IMG/VR virus record: IMGVR_UViG_3300006805_000085
Coordinates: 1-34,128 of that record
Length of the DNA: 34,128 nucleotides
Direction: 5' to 3' (one strand)
Origin: a virus
This document shows, in pieces, positions 14,923 through 22,072 of the stretch. Made by a program: the position numbers and the translations under genes. How positions within the stretch are numbered: the stretch's first letter is position 1; each line of letters begins with the position of its first letter. A model generated the notes under the pieces. The model was not told the origin of the DNA. It did no database searches and worked only from the letters and a program-made list of their open reading frames with translations.

Positions 14923-15317
14923 TGCCACCTCGAGCAAATAACAGTATCACAATGATGGTCGCACAAGCGCAGCAAAAAATGCGCGAGCTGAAAGAGTTGC
15001 AATTTTTTGGCGGTGACTCACTCAACTTACGACGATGGACTCAAAACGTAACGATACCAACCGACAGCGTAATGCATTGCTGGCAAGTGATTATCGTACC
15101 AGACGACCCGACGACCATGATGCCATTTAGCGCCATCATGAAACCAGCAAATGCGACATCATTTATTGGTGGTCAAGTTGAGGCGGTCCATCGTACCGAC
15201 GGCTCTTTTGAGTACCTGTTTATATTCAATGCTGAGTTTGGCGGCACACCACCAATCGCAAAGCTCGTAATCGAATACAGCGGCACGGCTACATTTAACG
15301 TCACTCAGATAGGCTAA
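14922..15317 (+). CDS. Minor tail/tip structural protein
   Basis: The 131-residue product starts at ATG 14922 in a TAATG overlap. Residues 1-30 are helical (NNSITMMVAQAQQKMRELKELQFFGGDSLN), the rest beta-rich: 'VTIPTDSVMHCWQVIIVPDDPTTMMPFSAIMKPAN' and 'FEYLFIFNAEFGGTPPIAKLVIEYSGTATFNVTQIG'. It closes the run of tip genes before an HNH nuclease. Function inferred only from position and overall make-up. Confidence 0.6.
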   Translation: MPPRANNSITMMVAQAQQKMRELKELQFFGGDSLNLRRWTQNVTIPTDSVMHCWQVIIVPDDPTTMMPFSAIMKPANATSFIGGQVEAVHRTDGSFEYLFIFNAEFGGTPPIAKLVIEYSGTATFNVTQIG

Positions 15318-15318
15318 T

Positions 15319-15678
15319 ATGAATATTGATGAAACAGTAAAAAAACCAAGACGATCATTGCCGAATGGTGAGGTATGGAACCAAGCCGCATGGAAAGATG
15401 CGCGACGGCGAGCTATCGCCAGCAAAGACCCACATTGCGCAGCGTGCCATTTATTTATCGATGTCACATTGCCTATGAATGACGAGAACGGCAAACGCAA
15501 TCTCATGTCAGTTGAAGTCGACCATATCATACCGACATCTCGCGGCGGTCCAATGTACGCACAAGAAAACTTGCAGCTTATGCATGTGCGATGCAACAGG
15601 CAAAAAGGCGCGAAAATGACCTCAGATTATGAGGGCTTGCAAACCGCAAACCCAGTACCCTTGTCAAACCAATGGTAA
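15319..15678 (+). CDS. HNH endonuclease
   Basis: The 119-residue protein has an HNH fold signature: a first cysteine pair 'CAAC' (C40, C43), 'VEVDHIIPTSRGG' with D68 and H69 (catalytic His), 'NLQLMHVRCNRQKG' with N84, H89 and C92. In many siphoviruses an HNH protein works with the terminase during cos cleavage; those genes are usually beside terminase, whereas this one sits between tail and lysis genes about 3.7 kb upstream of TerL. It may alternatively be a free homing-type nuclease. Length is typical for a phage HNH. Confidence 0.85.
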   Translation: MNIDETVKKPRRSLPNGEVWNQAAWKDARRRAIASKDPHCAACHLFIDVTLPMNDENGKRNLMSVEVDHIIPTSRGGPMYAQENLQLMHVRCNRQKGAKMTSDYEGLQTANPVPLSNQW

Positions 15679-15679
15679 T

Positions 15680-15708
15680 TTGATATGGCTTATGCTCAGT
15701 GTTATAAT
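15680..15708 (+). promoter_or_regulatory. Promoter for lysis cassette
   Basis: TTGATA (15680-15685), 17 nt, TATAAT (15703-15708), the latter preceded by TGT. The leader holds AAAAGGAG (15738-15745) before the ATG at 15755. Confidence 0.75.
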
Positions 15709-15754
15709 CGAAAGTGTATAAAATAATTACTCACCGAAAAGGAGTTTCAAAAAT

Positions 15755-16786
15755 ATGGGATGGCGACTAGCAAACAGTTTAGTACGATTACGAGATCAAG
15801 TTAATGCGGCATATCCAAACCGCAGCAAAGCGAGCGACGGCACTATTGGTGACGCGGCGCACGCATCTGGTGCATCTGACCACAACCCGAATGGCGCTGG
15901 TGTCGTTTGTGCAATGGATATTACCAACAGCCCACAAACTGGCTTTGATGTTCACGCATTAGCAGATCGCTTGCGTGTCAACCGTCACCCAGACCTCAAG
16001 TACATCATCAGCAATCGCCGTATTGCAGGTGCATGGACTGGTTGGGCTTGGGCGCCATACAACGGCAGCAACCCACACTCGAGCCACGCTCACTTTTCAG
16101 TCGGTCGCGGTAACGATGGTCAAAGCACCCCACCATACGACGACACAAACGATTGGGCTATCGGCGGCAGCGTAGCACCACCAGCTGGCGGTAAATCAAA
16201 CGAGCAAGTTGCGAGCGAAGTGCTTGCAGGTGAATGGGGTAATGGCGATGACCGTAAAAACAAACTTGCGGCAGCTGGCTATAACTTTGATGTTATCCAG
16301 TCAATCGTTAATAGCCGACTTGGTGGCGGTGGCGCAGCGCCTCGCAAATCAAACGACGTTGTTGCTCAAGAAGTATTGGCAGGTGCATGGGGTAACGGTC
16401 AAGACCGCGTAAACGCGCTCACAGCGGCAGGTTACGACTATAACGCTATACAAGCCATTGTGAATAGCAAAGCCGCACCAGCGGCACCAGCACGGCTCTC
16501 AAACGAGCAAGTTGCATCACAAGTAATTGCTGGCGCATGGGGCAACGGCGACGAGCGACGCAACCGACTGACACAAGCTGGCTACAATTACGATGCGGTC
16601 CAAGCAATCGTAAACGGTCAAGTGGGTGTCGGCACCGCAAAGAAATCAGCTGATCAAGTTGCAAACGAGATTATTGCTGGTCAAGGCGGTTGGGGTAATA
16701 ACCCTCAACGAGCGCAAAAGCTCGCACAGGCTGGTTACAATGCCAATGAAGTGCAGCAATTAGTCAACCGTAAACTAGGATATTAA
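15755..16786 (+). CDS. Endolysin: M15-like peptidase with four CW_7 repeats
   Basis: The 343-residue protein has two parts. Residues 1-120 look like a zinc D,D- or L,D-peptidase related to the M15 group: 'ASDHNPNG' with H43, 'CAMDITN' with D55 and 'SSHAHFSVG' with H113 are the likely metal ligands. From about 148 on are four CW_7 (Cpl-7-type) cell-wall-binding repeats, each close to 42 residues with the core 'VLAG-WGNG-DR---L--AGY----Q-IVN', starting near residues 148, 197, 248 and 298. CW_7 binds muramyl-dipeptide-like parts of peptidoglycan. The enzyme would cut host peptidoglycan at lysis. No signal peptide is seen, so release needs the holin. Confidence 0.9.
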   Translation: MGWRLANSLVRLRDQVNAAYPNRSKASDGTIGDAAHASGASDHNPNGAGVVCAMDITNSPQTGFDVHALADRLRVNRHPDLKYIISNRRIAGAWTGWAWAPYNGSNPHSSHAHFSVGRGNDGQSTPPYDDTNDWAIGGSVAPPAGGKSNEQVASEVLAGEWGNGDDRKNKLAAAGYNFDVIQSIVNSRLGGGGAAPRKSNDVVAQEVLAGAWGNGQDRVNALTAAGYDYNAIQAIVNSKAAPAAPARLSNEQVASQVIAGAWGNGDERRNRLTQAGYNYDAVQAIVNGQVGVGTAKKSADQVANEIIAGQGGWGNNPQRAQKLAQAGYNANEVQQLVNRKLGY

Positions 16787-16790
16787 AACC

Positions 16791-16976
16791 GTGAAAGTTT
16801 ACCCATACACAGCAACACACGACGGCGGTACTAGCATGGGGAGCGTTGAGGCTAGTACACCAGAGGCAGCCGAGAAAAAAATCATCAAGGCGCTCACAAG
16901 TACCGAAACGAAAAAAACTAAGATTGAGAACCTATCTGTAAAGATCGGTGACCCAATAGAAAACGAAGAGGAATAA
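16791..16976 (+). CDS. Small acidic protein in lysis cassette
   Basis: This 61-residue protein starts at GTG 16791, 4 nt after the endolysin stop. It begins with a strand (KVYPYTATHDGGTSMGSVEA), followed by a helix with TPEAAEKKIIKAL and an acidic tail (IENEEE). No membrane segment. It lies between endolysin and holin-like genes, so a regulatory part in lysis is possible, but no family is recognised. Confidence 0.6.
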   Translation: MKVYPYTATHDGGTSMGSVEASTPEAAEKKIIKALTSTETKKTKIENLSVKIGDPIENEEE

Positions 16977-16977
16977 A

Positions 16978-17325
16978 GTGTTTGAATTACTAGCAGTCGC
17001 AGCGGCACCAGTGGTTACGTTTTCACTTGACCCATCGCTTGTCATCCAGCTCGTACTCAGTACGGTGATGCCATTGCTGGTCGGTATCGTGACTGATCGC
17101 GTGACATCGGGCGCGGTCAAAGCGTGGCTCTTGGCAGCGTTTACGCTCGCCACATCAGTGCTTACAGGCATCGGTGATGCAATAGCAAGCGGTACGTCAT
17201 TTGACCTTGGGCTTGCGCTCATACTGTTTATACCAGCCTTTGTGGTATCGGTATCGACATACTATGGATTGTGGAAACCAACAGGTATTGCAGTCAAAGC
17301 ACAAGACGTCGGCTCGAACAAATAA
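16978..17325 (+). CDS. Holin-like protein
   Basis: The 115-residue product (GTG start, GAGGAA upstream) has three hydrophobic segments at about 18-37 (LVIQLVLSTVMPLLVGIV), 46-66 (AVKAWLLAAFTLATSVLTGIG) and 77-98 (GLALILFIPAFVVSVSTYYGLW), then 'KPTGIAVKAQDVGSNK'. The ending GLWKPTG-x-x-x-K is common in holin-type proteins of actinophages. It would open the membrane for the endolysin coded just upstream. An intrinsic terminator follows the stop by 15 nt. The stop codon lies inside the 19-bp repeat at 17315-17333. Confidence 0.75.
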   Translation: MFELLAVAAAPVVTFSLDPSLVIQLVLSTVMPLLVGIVTDRVTSGAVKAWLLAAFTLATSVLTGIGDAIASGTSFDLGLALILFIPAFVVSVSTYYGLWKPTGIAVKAQDVGSNK

Positions 17326-17333
17326 CTTATTCA
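17315..17333 (+). repeat. 19-bp direct repeat, left copy
   Basis: CGAACAAATAACTTATTCA, identical to 20623-20641. The two copies flank the ParB-TerS-TerL cassette. This copy contains the holin stop codon and part of a 13-nt palindrome, CTTATT-C-AATAAG (17326-17338). Confidence 0.85.
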
Positions 17334-17339
17334 ATAAGC

Positions 17340-17371
17340 AAAAAGCCCCTCTCGCAGATTGGGGCTTTTTT
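17340..17371 (+). terminator. Intrinsic terminator after lysis genes
   Basis: AAAAAGCCCC (17340-17349) pairs with GGGGCTTTTT (17361-17370) around an 11-nt loop. The A-run on the left means it could also work leftward. Confidence 0.9.
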
Positions 17372-17421
17372 GATGCACTAATGTTTGTTTTGTTTTATTA
17401 GTAGGTCCAGTATAGCACAGA

Positions 17422-17450
17422 TTGAGTAAAGACGCTTATGGTGTTATAAT
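17422..17450 (+). promoter_or_regulatory. Promoter for packaging cassette
   Basis: TTGAGT (17422-17427), 17 nt, TATAAT (17445-17450), with TGT before the -10. The leader contains GAAAGGAAAAACGG (17488-17501), also found before the scaffold gene (842-855). Confidence 0.75.
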
Positions 17451-17503
17451 TGCCACATACCGCACTCACGAGAACTCACTCGGTTAAGAAAGGAAAAACG
17501 GCG

Positions 17504-18004
17504 ATGTCAAAGAAAGATGTATCGGTTGAAATTAAAATCGTCAAACTAGATGATTTAATACAAAACGAAATCAACCCACGCAAGATCAAGCGCAAGGAAT
17601 ATGAAGAGCTGAAAAAATCATTGCTCGAGTTTCCCGATATGAAAAAATTGCGCGAAATAATTGTCGACGAAAAGATGATTATTTTGGCAGGTCACCAGCG
17701 CGTATATGCGCTCAAAGATTTGGGGTACGAAGATGTCGAAGTTAAACAGGTGCATAATCTTACGGAGGCGCAAAAGCGTCGTTTCATAGCGCTCGACAAT
17801 GACCACTCTGGTGATTGGGATTACGATATTATTGCAAACGTATGGGATACAAACGAACTCAAAGAGTGGGGTATCAAATCAATCAAATTGCCATCGATGG
17901 GCGGTGACCCAGCCGACAAAGAAGAGGTGCAGTTTGACGCAACAAAAACTAAAGATGTGGAATGTCCAAATTGCGGTTTTCACTTTGACCCCAAAGAAAA
18001 ATAA
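17504..18004 (+). CDS. ParB-like nuclease-domain protein with zinc ribbon
   Basis: I choose ATG 17504, behind AAAGGA; the frame could be read from 17450 but that lies within the promoter. The 166-residue product has a ParB/Srx-type N-terminal domain: 'VKLDDLIQNEINPRKIKRKEYEELKKSL', then 'GHQRVYALKDLGYEDVEV' (GHQR 63-66, the nucleotide-binding motif), and 'RRFIALDNDHSGDWDYDIIA'. The C-terminus has a zinc pair 'CPNCGF' (C153, C156). Such proteins are frequent beside phage terminases, sometimes as adaptors to methyltransferases; none is seen here. A role in packaging or DNA cleavage is inference. Confidence 0.82.
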   Translation: MSKKDVSVEIKIVKLDDLIQNEINPRKIKRKEYEELKKSLLEFPDMKKLREIIVDEKMIILAGHQRVYALKDLGYEDVEVKQVHNLTEAQKRRFIALDNDHSGDWDYDIIANVWDTNELKEWGIKSIKLPSMGGDPADKEEVQFDATKTKDVECPNCGFHFDPKEK

Positions 18005-18015
18005 GCGTTGCTCAT

Positions 18016-18267
18016 ATGCCGATAAAAATTAAGTTGGGTGACGAGATCGAAGATGTGACTACTCATCAAGTGGGTATTGCTCTTGGTTTTGCCACCTATC
18101 TTAATGGCGCCAAATACTGGATATTACAACCGTATGTGATGGAGGATAATATCGCGCCTCGTGAGCAGTTTATACCAGAGGCGTATATCAAACGGCGTGG
18201 TGAGGGTGTGTATGTGACAGCCAAGCCACCGATGGGCTTTCATGCTCGAGATGTTGAGAGGCGATAA
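18016..18267 (+). CDS. Small SH3-like phage protein
   Basis: The 83-residue product is mostly beta strand: 'LGDEIEDVTTHQVGIALGFATYLNGAKYWILQPYVMEDN' followed by 'EAYIKRRGEGVYVT'. This G-D-VT---GIA-G---YL-G---W-LQP pattern recurs in small proteins near phage terminases, with an SH3-like barrel expected. Its role is not known. It sits between the ParB-like and small terminase genes, 11 nt from the first and 2 nt from the second. Confidence 0.65.
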   Translation: MPIKIKLGDEIEDVTTHQVGIALGFATYLNGAKYWILQPYVMEDNIAPREQFIPEAYIKRRGEGVYVTAKPPMGFHARDVERR

Positions 18268-18269
18268 AT

Positions 18270-19076
18270 ATGGTTGCCAAGAAATCAGCGTCGACGACAA
18301 AGGCAGAAAACCAGCAAAGTAAACCTGAAAAGGTCACCGCACCAAAAAAGGCGAAATCTGTAAAACTGGATAAAGCACCAAGTAAAAAAGTTGTTCAGAA
18401 AAAAAAGACTACTCGGAAAAAAGCCGCGCCAAAAAAGCCAGTCATCACACCTCAGATGTTTGATGAGTATTTTGTTAAAATGTCACAAGACAAGTTTAAA
18501 GAGCTGTCGCAATTATGGAATGAGGAACGCTTAAAAATCAAGATACCAAAACTCGATGGGTATGATCAGTGGCTCAACTATTTCAAAACACTCACACCAA
18601 ATGCAATTAAACAGCTGGCGGTCACTGGTCTTGATTTCTTGCCGACTGAGGCATACACAGCGCTCGCGTGGTGGCACGACGTCATTGCATCGCCATACCG
18701 AATGGATAAAGTACACAAAGCTGGTTTGACGACAGCAACCAACGATGCCAAACCAAAAGAAACGATCGGGCAACTGGCAGCCAAAAACGACCGCCTAGGC
18801 GTGTTAAAAGCCATACGCGATAGTCTAGCAGCAAAACTCGACAAAGGCGCTGGTAACCGCGATACGGCATCTCTGGCGCAACAAATGACGGAAGTGATGA
18901 CGCAGATTGCAGACTTTGAAAAGCGGCAGGGTCCAAAGAAAGAAACCAAGCTCGGTCAATTGCTCGGTGAGTATGATGCCAGCCGATCAAAGGCAACCGC
19001 TGGCAAAGGCACTGGCTCTCGCAAAACAAGTTTTAAAACACGAGTCACTATTGACGATACAAAGAAAGTAGCATAA
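18270..19076 (+). CDS. terS: Probable small terminase with histone-like tail
   Basis: The gene overlaps the TerL start (TAATG). The 268-residue product has two parts. Residues 1-62 are a Lys/Ala/Pro-rich, disordered tail (KAPSKKVVQKKKTTRKKAAP), like histone H1 C-termini. Residues about 165-215 show the pattern seen in actinophage small terminases, 'DRLGVLKAIRDSLAAKLDKGAGNRDTASLAQQMTEVMTQIADFEKRQ' (L--L-A-RD-LA-----------LA--L--V---I--FE). Small terminases recognise the viral DNA and start packaging. The usual N-terminal HTH is not obvious; the basic tail may supply extra DNA binding. A second helical block at 68-130 (QMFDEYFVKMSQDKFKEL) is unassigned. Confidence 0.68.
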   Translation: MVAKKSASTTKAENQQSKPEKVTAPKKAKSVKLDKAPSKKVVQKKKTTRKKAAPKKPVITPQMFDEYFVKMSQDKFKELSQLWNEERLKIKIPKLDGYDQWLNYFKTLTPNAIKQLAVTGLDFLPTEAYTALAWWHDVIASPYRMDKVHKAGLTTATNDAKPKETIGQLAAKNDRLGVLKAIRDSLAAKLDKGAGNRDTASLAQQMTEVMTQIADFEKRQGPKKETKLGQLLGEYDASRSKATAGKGTGSRKTSFKTRVTIDDTKKVA

Positions 19077-20530
19077 TGGCACGACGATACGGAAATCAAG
19101 ACCCACGCATCGACATTTACAATAATGGTGATATTGAACTTGCTGACAAAACGATCGAGCTTTGTGAGGCGTATGGTATCAAGCTGTTGCCTTGGCAAAG
19201 AAACATATTGTATCGATGGATGGCAACCGATGAGTTTGAGAAATGGGTAAACCCCGAGTGTGGTTTATCAGTGCCGCGCCAAAACGGAAAGTCTGAGCTG
19301 ATCATTGTACGCATCATCGGTGGTATGGTGTTTTTGGGTGAGGCGCTAGTCTATACCGCTCAATCTGATAACACCGTAAAAGAAATCAAACGTCGTGTCA
19401 TGCGCTTTTTCTATGATGCCGATGAAGAGTTGCGCGACATGCTTACTGATGAGTTTGATAACGAGCCAAAGTCACTAGACTATGTTGAATTGCGTAATCG
19501 TGGTCGATGCGTATTTCGTACCCGAACGCGTACAAACGGCTTGGGTAGCACCAACGACACATTGATCATCGATGAGGCGCAAGAAGAAACTGACGCCCAG
19601 CAAGAGGCTCTATTGCCAACGCTTGCATCTGGTAAAAGCCAAAACCACCAAACCATACGAGCAGGTACGCCGCCGACAGCTGGCTCGGCTGGTACCGTAT
19701 GGACGCGCACACGCAACAGCGTACTCACTGGCAAGGCTGAAAGCTATTGCTGGCAAGAATGGTCAGTCGAGGCGATTACCGACGTCACAGATGAAGAGTC
19801 GTGGTATTTCACAAACCCATCGCTTGGTTATTTCTTGATGATTAGTGCGGTCCGTAATGAGTCGGCAACGATGGCGACCGATAGCTTTAATAAAATGCGC
19901 CTAGGCTGGTATGCAGGTGTTGAGAGCTTGCGAGCGATTAGTGATGATCAATGGTTGCCGCTGGCTGTTGAGGGCGTGCAGGTGCCGCCAGAGCCAAATA
20001 TTGTGTATGCCATCAAGTTTGCACCCGATCGATCAGCCGTGTCGCTTGCGGTGGGTGTATTGATGCCAGATGCAAGAGTGCATGTCGAGATCATTGAACG
20101 CCGCCAAATGAACGCTGGTATATCATGGTTGTCGATGTGGCTTATAGAGCGCTGGCGCAAATGCAACAAAATCATTATCGATGGCGCGGCTGGTACACAA
20201 TTATTAGTCGAAGAGCTTACGCGGTCCGACCCAAAGATCAGCAAAAAGATATTGACGCCAAATGTGAAAGAGGCTGGCGCGGCATACTCATCATTTCAAA
20301 CAGCGATCGAGCAACGCTTACTCACACACTTTAATCAGCCAGCACTCAACGTGTCGGTAAAGACGGTGAAAAAGCGCGACATCGGGCGTGACGGCATGTT
20401 TGGGTATGCGGCAATGAATAACGACATCCAAAGTGACCCGACCGAGGCGGCAGCATTTGCGTATTATGGCGCTGTTCGATTTAAGAAAGACAAGTCAAAC
20501 GCTAGTAGTACACAGAGGATAATGTTATAG
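19076..20530 (+). CDS. terL: Terminase large subunit
   Basis: The 484-residue protein is a complete terminase motor. Walker A 'VPRQNGKS' is at 66-73, an adenine-binding 'LLPWQRNIL' region at 37-45, Walker B plus catalytic Glu 'LIIDEAQE' at 163-170. The C-terminal nuclease half shows 'YAIKFAPDRSAVSLAVG' with its first acidic residue, 'KIIIDGAAGTQLLVEEL' with the second, and 'NNDIQSDPTEAAAFAYYGAV' near the end. It couples ATP hydrolysis to DNA translocation into the head and cuts the concatemer. The PRQNGKS form of Walker A is characteristic of actinophage-type terminases. A terminator follows. Confidence 0.93.
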   Translation: MARRYGNQDPRIDIYNNGDIELADKTIELCEAYGIKLLPWQRNILYRWMATDEFEKWVNPECGLSVPRQNGKSELIIVRIIGGMVFLGEALVYTAQSDNTVKEIKRRVMRFFYDADEELRDMLTDEFDNEPKSLDYVELRNRGRCVFRTRTRTNGLGSTNDTLIIDEAQEETDAQQEALLPTLASGKSQNHQTIRAGTPPTAGSAGTVWTRTRNSVLTGKAESYCWQEWSVEAITDVTDEESWYFTNPSLGYFLMISAVRNESATMATDSFNKMRLGWYAGVESLRAISDDQWLPLAVEGVQVPPEPNIVYAIKFAPDRSAVSLAVGVLMPDARVHVEIIERRQMNAGISWLSMWLIERWRKCNKIIIDGAAGTQLLVEELTRSDPKISKKILTPNVKEAGAAYSSFQTAIEQRLLTHFNQPALNVSVKTVKKRDIGRDGMFGYAAMNNDIQSDPTEAAAFAYYGAVRFKKDKSNASSTQRIML

Positions 20531-20540
20531 TTAATGATAG

Positions 20541-20567
20541 CCTGATAGGTGTAAAACCCTGATAGGT
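20541..20567 (+). repeat. Paired CCTGATAGGT repeats
   Basis: Two identical 10-mers CCTGATAGGT lie at 20541-20550 and 20558-20567, 17 nt apart start to start, just after the terminase stop. Each has CCT/AGG arms. They may be a protein-binding pair; no partner is known. Confidence 0.6.
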
Positions 20568-20588
20568 CAGAAACTCCATTTCGACTTT

Positions 20589-20616
20589 AAACCTCAACGG
20601 CGCTGTTGGGGTTTTT
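20589..20616 (+). terminator. Intrinsic terminator after terminase
   Basis: AAACCTCAAC (20589-20598) pairs with GTTGGGGTTT (20605-20614), one G-U pair, 6-nt loop GGCGCT, followed by Ts. Confidence 0.85.
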
Positions 20617-20622
20617 AGTTTG

Positions 20623-20641
20623 CGAACAAATAACTTATTCA
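20623..20641 (+). repeat. 19-bp direct repeat, right copy
   Basis: CGAACAAATAACTTATTCA, identical to 17315-17333; ends 12 nt before the -35 of the next promoter. Confidence 0.85.
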
Positions 20642-20653
20642 GTGGGTAGGGTA

Positions 20654-20682
20654 TTGACAAAAGATGGCTTGTGTGCTATTAT
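20654..20682 (+). promoter_or_regulatory. Consensus sigma-70 promoter, early region
   Basis: TTGACA (20654-20659), 17 nt, TATTAT (20677-20682): the best full-consensus match in the window together with that at 22748. It starts the early gene region. Confidence 0.85.
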
Positions 20683-20713
20683 GTATACATAACCACGAAA
20701 GGTTAAAACAAAT

Positions 20714-20845
20714 ATGAATAACATGAAAATATACCGCGACGGCAAGTACGACATCAAAGCAAACCTCGCCATGAAGATACGCATTAAAGCACCGATCATC
20801 TTGCAAAAACTCGACGACGGTTTCAACCGACTTTACGAATTATAG
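20714..20845 (+). CDS. Small basic protein, first early gene
   Basis: This 43-residue frame starts at ATG 20714 behind GAAAGG and lies between a strong promoter and a strong terminator, so it is its own unit. It reads as a compact alpha/beta peptide with Lys/Arg (MKIYRDGKYDIKANLAMKIR) and an aromatic end (DGFNRLYEL). As the first gene after a consensus promoter it is a candidate host-takeover peptide. No family recognised. Confidence 0.65.
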   Translation: MNNMKIYRDGKYDIKANLAMKIRIKAPIILQKLDDGFNRLYEL

Positions 20846-20849
20846 AAAC

Positions 20850-20873
20850 GACCGCGAAATTATCGCGGTCTTT
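20850..20873 (+). terminator. Intrinsic terminator after first early gene
   Basis: GACCGCGA (20850-20857) and TCGCGGTC (20863-20870) form a perfect 8-bp stem with a 5-nt loop, followed by TTT. Confidence 0.85.
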
Positions 20874-20896
20874 CATTTACAGAGGTCAGAGCCGAT

Positions 20897-20950
20897 ATTT
20901 ACATACTATATAGATTGTTTCAGTGAAACAGATTTACATACTATATAGAT
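20897..20950 (+). repeat. Direct repeats around a palindrome: operator or origin
   Basis: Two identical 19-mers ATTTACATACTATATAGAT lie at 20897-20915 and 20932-20950. Exactly between them is a perfect palindrome TGTTTCA-G-TGAAACA (20916-20930) plus one G. The block is non-coding, AT-rich, and lies between the terminator at 20873 and the early promoter at 21008. It could be an operator for an early regulator or an iteron-type replication origin. Confidence 0.8.
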
Positions 20951-21007
20951 ACAACCCATTAAATTAGCAGTTATTCACGCGTTTTACACAGGTTTATGCA
21001 CATGCGG

Positions 21008-21037
21008 TTTGCAAAGAAAAATGGAGCGTGATATATT
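21008..21037 (+). promoter_or_regulatory. Promoter of main early operon
   Basis: TTTGCA (21008-21013), 18 nt, TATATT (21032-21037), with TGA in front of the -10. AAACGAAATGGAG (21061-21073) precedes the ATG at 21079. Confidence 0.6.
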
Positions 21038-21078
21038 CAAGTCACGACCAAAAAAGACAAAAACGAAATGGAGGGTCA

Positions 21079-21585
21079 ATGTCTTTTAGTATTACTGAAC
21101 AGCGCCAACAAACCATGCTCAAACGTATCGGTAAAGATGCGGCAGAGCTTATCGATAACATGGCATATTTGCCATTTTTCCGCTCGGTCCAGATCAAGCT
21201 CGAGAAAAAAGGGCGTGCCGATGAATGGGGGCGAATGATCGAACTTGCCAACACAAAAACCAATAAGAAACAGTATTTTGCAAAATTGTGTAAGATGGTC
21301 CGTGACGAAACTTACCGCTATGTTGAAAAGGCTGTCGAGATTGCCAAAGAAACAGCACTGTTTATCGCTGATAAGATCGTGCGTTTTCAGTTTGGCAAAT
21401 ACCAGCCGTTTTATGTGCGCAAAGCTGACGCCTTTATAAAAGCAAATGGTATGGCTGGCTTTATCGAGTTGATCGAACTGGCTGAAAGGAAAAAGCTCTC
21501 GCAAAAATACGTTGCGAAATCGCTGATCAATGGAAAATCGCCGTCGAAATATTACCAAGAAAATGTGAAAGGTGCGGCAGCGTAA
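21079..21585 (+). CDS. Early protein, unknown, helical
   Basis: I choose ATG 21079 behind ATGGAGGG; the frame is open from a GTG at 21028, which overlaps the promoter. The 168-residue product is helical and basic, with 'FFRSVQIKLEKKGRADEWGRMIELANTK' and 'KKQYFAKLCKMVRDETYRYVEKAVEIAKE', and a C-terminal 'KYVAKSLINGKSPSKYYQENVKG'. The run of Lys/Arg suggests nucleic-acid contact. Not recognised. It heads the early operon and is coupled to the next gene by TAATG. Confidence 0.75.
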   Translation: MSFSITEQRQQTMLKRIGKDAAELIDNMAYLPFFRSVQIKLEKKGRADEWGRMIELANTKTNKKQYFAKLCKMVRDETYRYVEKAVEIAKETALFIADKIVRFQFGKYQPFYVRKADAFIKANGMAGFIELIELAERKKLSQKYVAKSLINGKSPSKYYQENVKGAAA

Positions 21586-21851
21586 TGGCACAGCTTAATA
21601 TTGACTCTGGTATCACGCTCAACCCAAACGATCAAAACGTCGTCGACCAAGTTAAAAAGCAGCAAATTGATTTTTTCATTGAAAAGTTTGGCGACAAATA
21701 CCCAATCACTCAAAAGCTAATTTCTTATGGTCAACCAAGGCTAGGTGTCAAATTAGATGGTAGTTCATTCATCATACGCACCAGCGCCCAGATACCCGAG
21801 GAAGATGTCGAGGCGATACGATTAAAGATAGCAAGTGATGAAAAGCTATGA
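21585..21851 (+). CDS. Small early protein, unknown
   Basis: The 88-residue product has no cysteines or membrane segment. It begins acidic/polar (MAQLNIDSGITLNPNDQNVVDQ), has a helix 'KKQQIDFFIEKFGDKYPITQKLI', then strands 'PRLGVKLDGSSFIIRTSAQI' and a terminal helix. A small alpha/beta fold is likely. Coupled on both sides (TAATG, ATGA). Confidence 0.7.
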   Translation: MAQLNIDSGITLNPNDQNVVDQVKKQQIDFFIEKFGDKYPITQKLISYGQPRLGVKLDGSSFIIRTSAQIPEEDVEAIRLKIASDEKL

Positions 21852-22072
21852 GCGACGGTACATTACGCATAGGTACTCAGATCGACGATGACACTGTTGT
21901 ATTTAGTCCACCCATGCCAGTGACCGATATTCATATTGAGCTTAACCCAGAGCCTTTTGACGATCGCTGGAAATGTCTTATGTGCCGCACAGCCGAGCGC
22001 ATTTGTGACTTTCACCAGAGCATGGAGGCTGACGGCTACAAACCACCATTGAACTTTAGCAACCTATTGTAA
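21848..22072 (+). CDS. Small zinc-finger-like early protein
   Basis: The 74-residue product contains 'WKCLMCRTAERICDFH' with C43, C46, C53 and H56, a likely single zinc site. The rest is acidic and Pro-rich. Small single-site zinc proteins of this kind are common in phage early operons, where some bind host proteins or DNA; the target here is unknown. Confidence 0.7.
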   Translation: MSDGTLRIGTQIDDDTVVFSPPMPVTDIHIELNPEPFDDRWKCLMCRTAERICDFHQSMEADGYKPPLNFSNLL

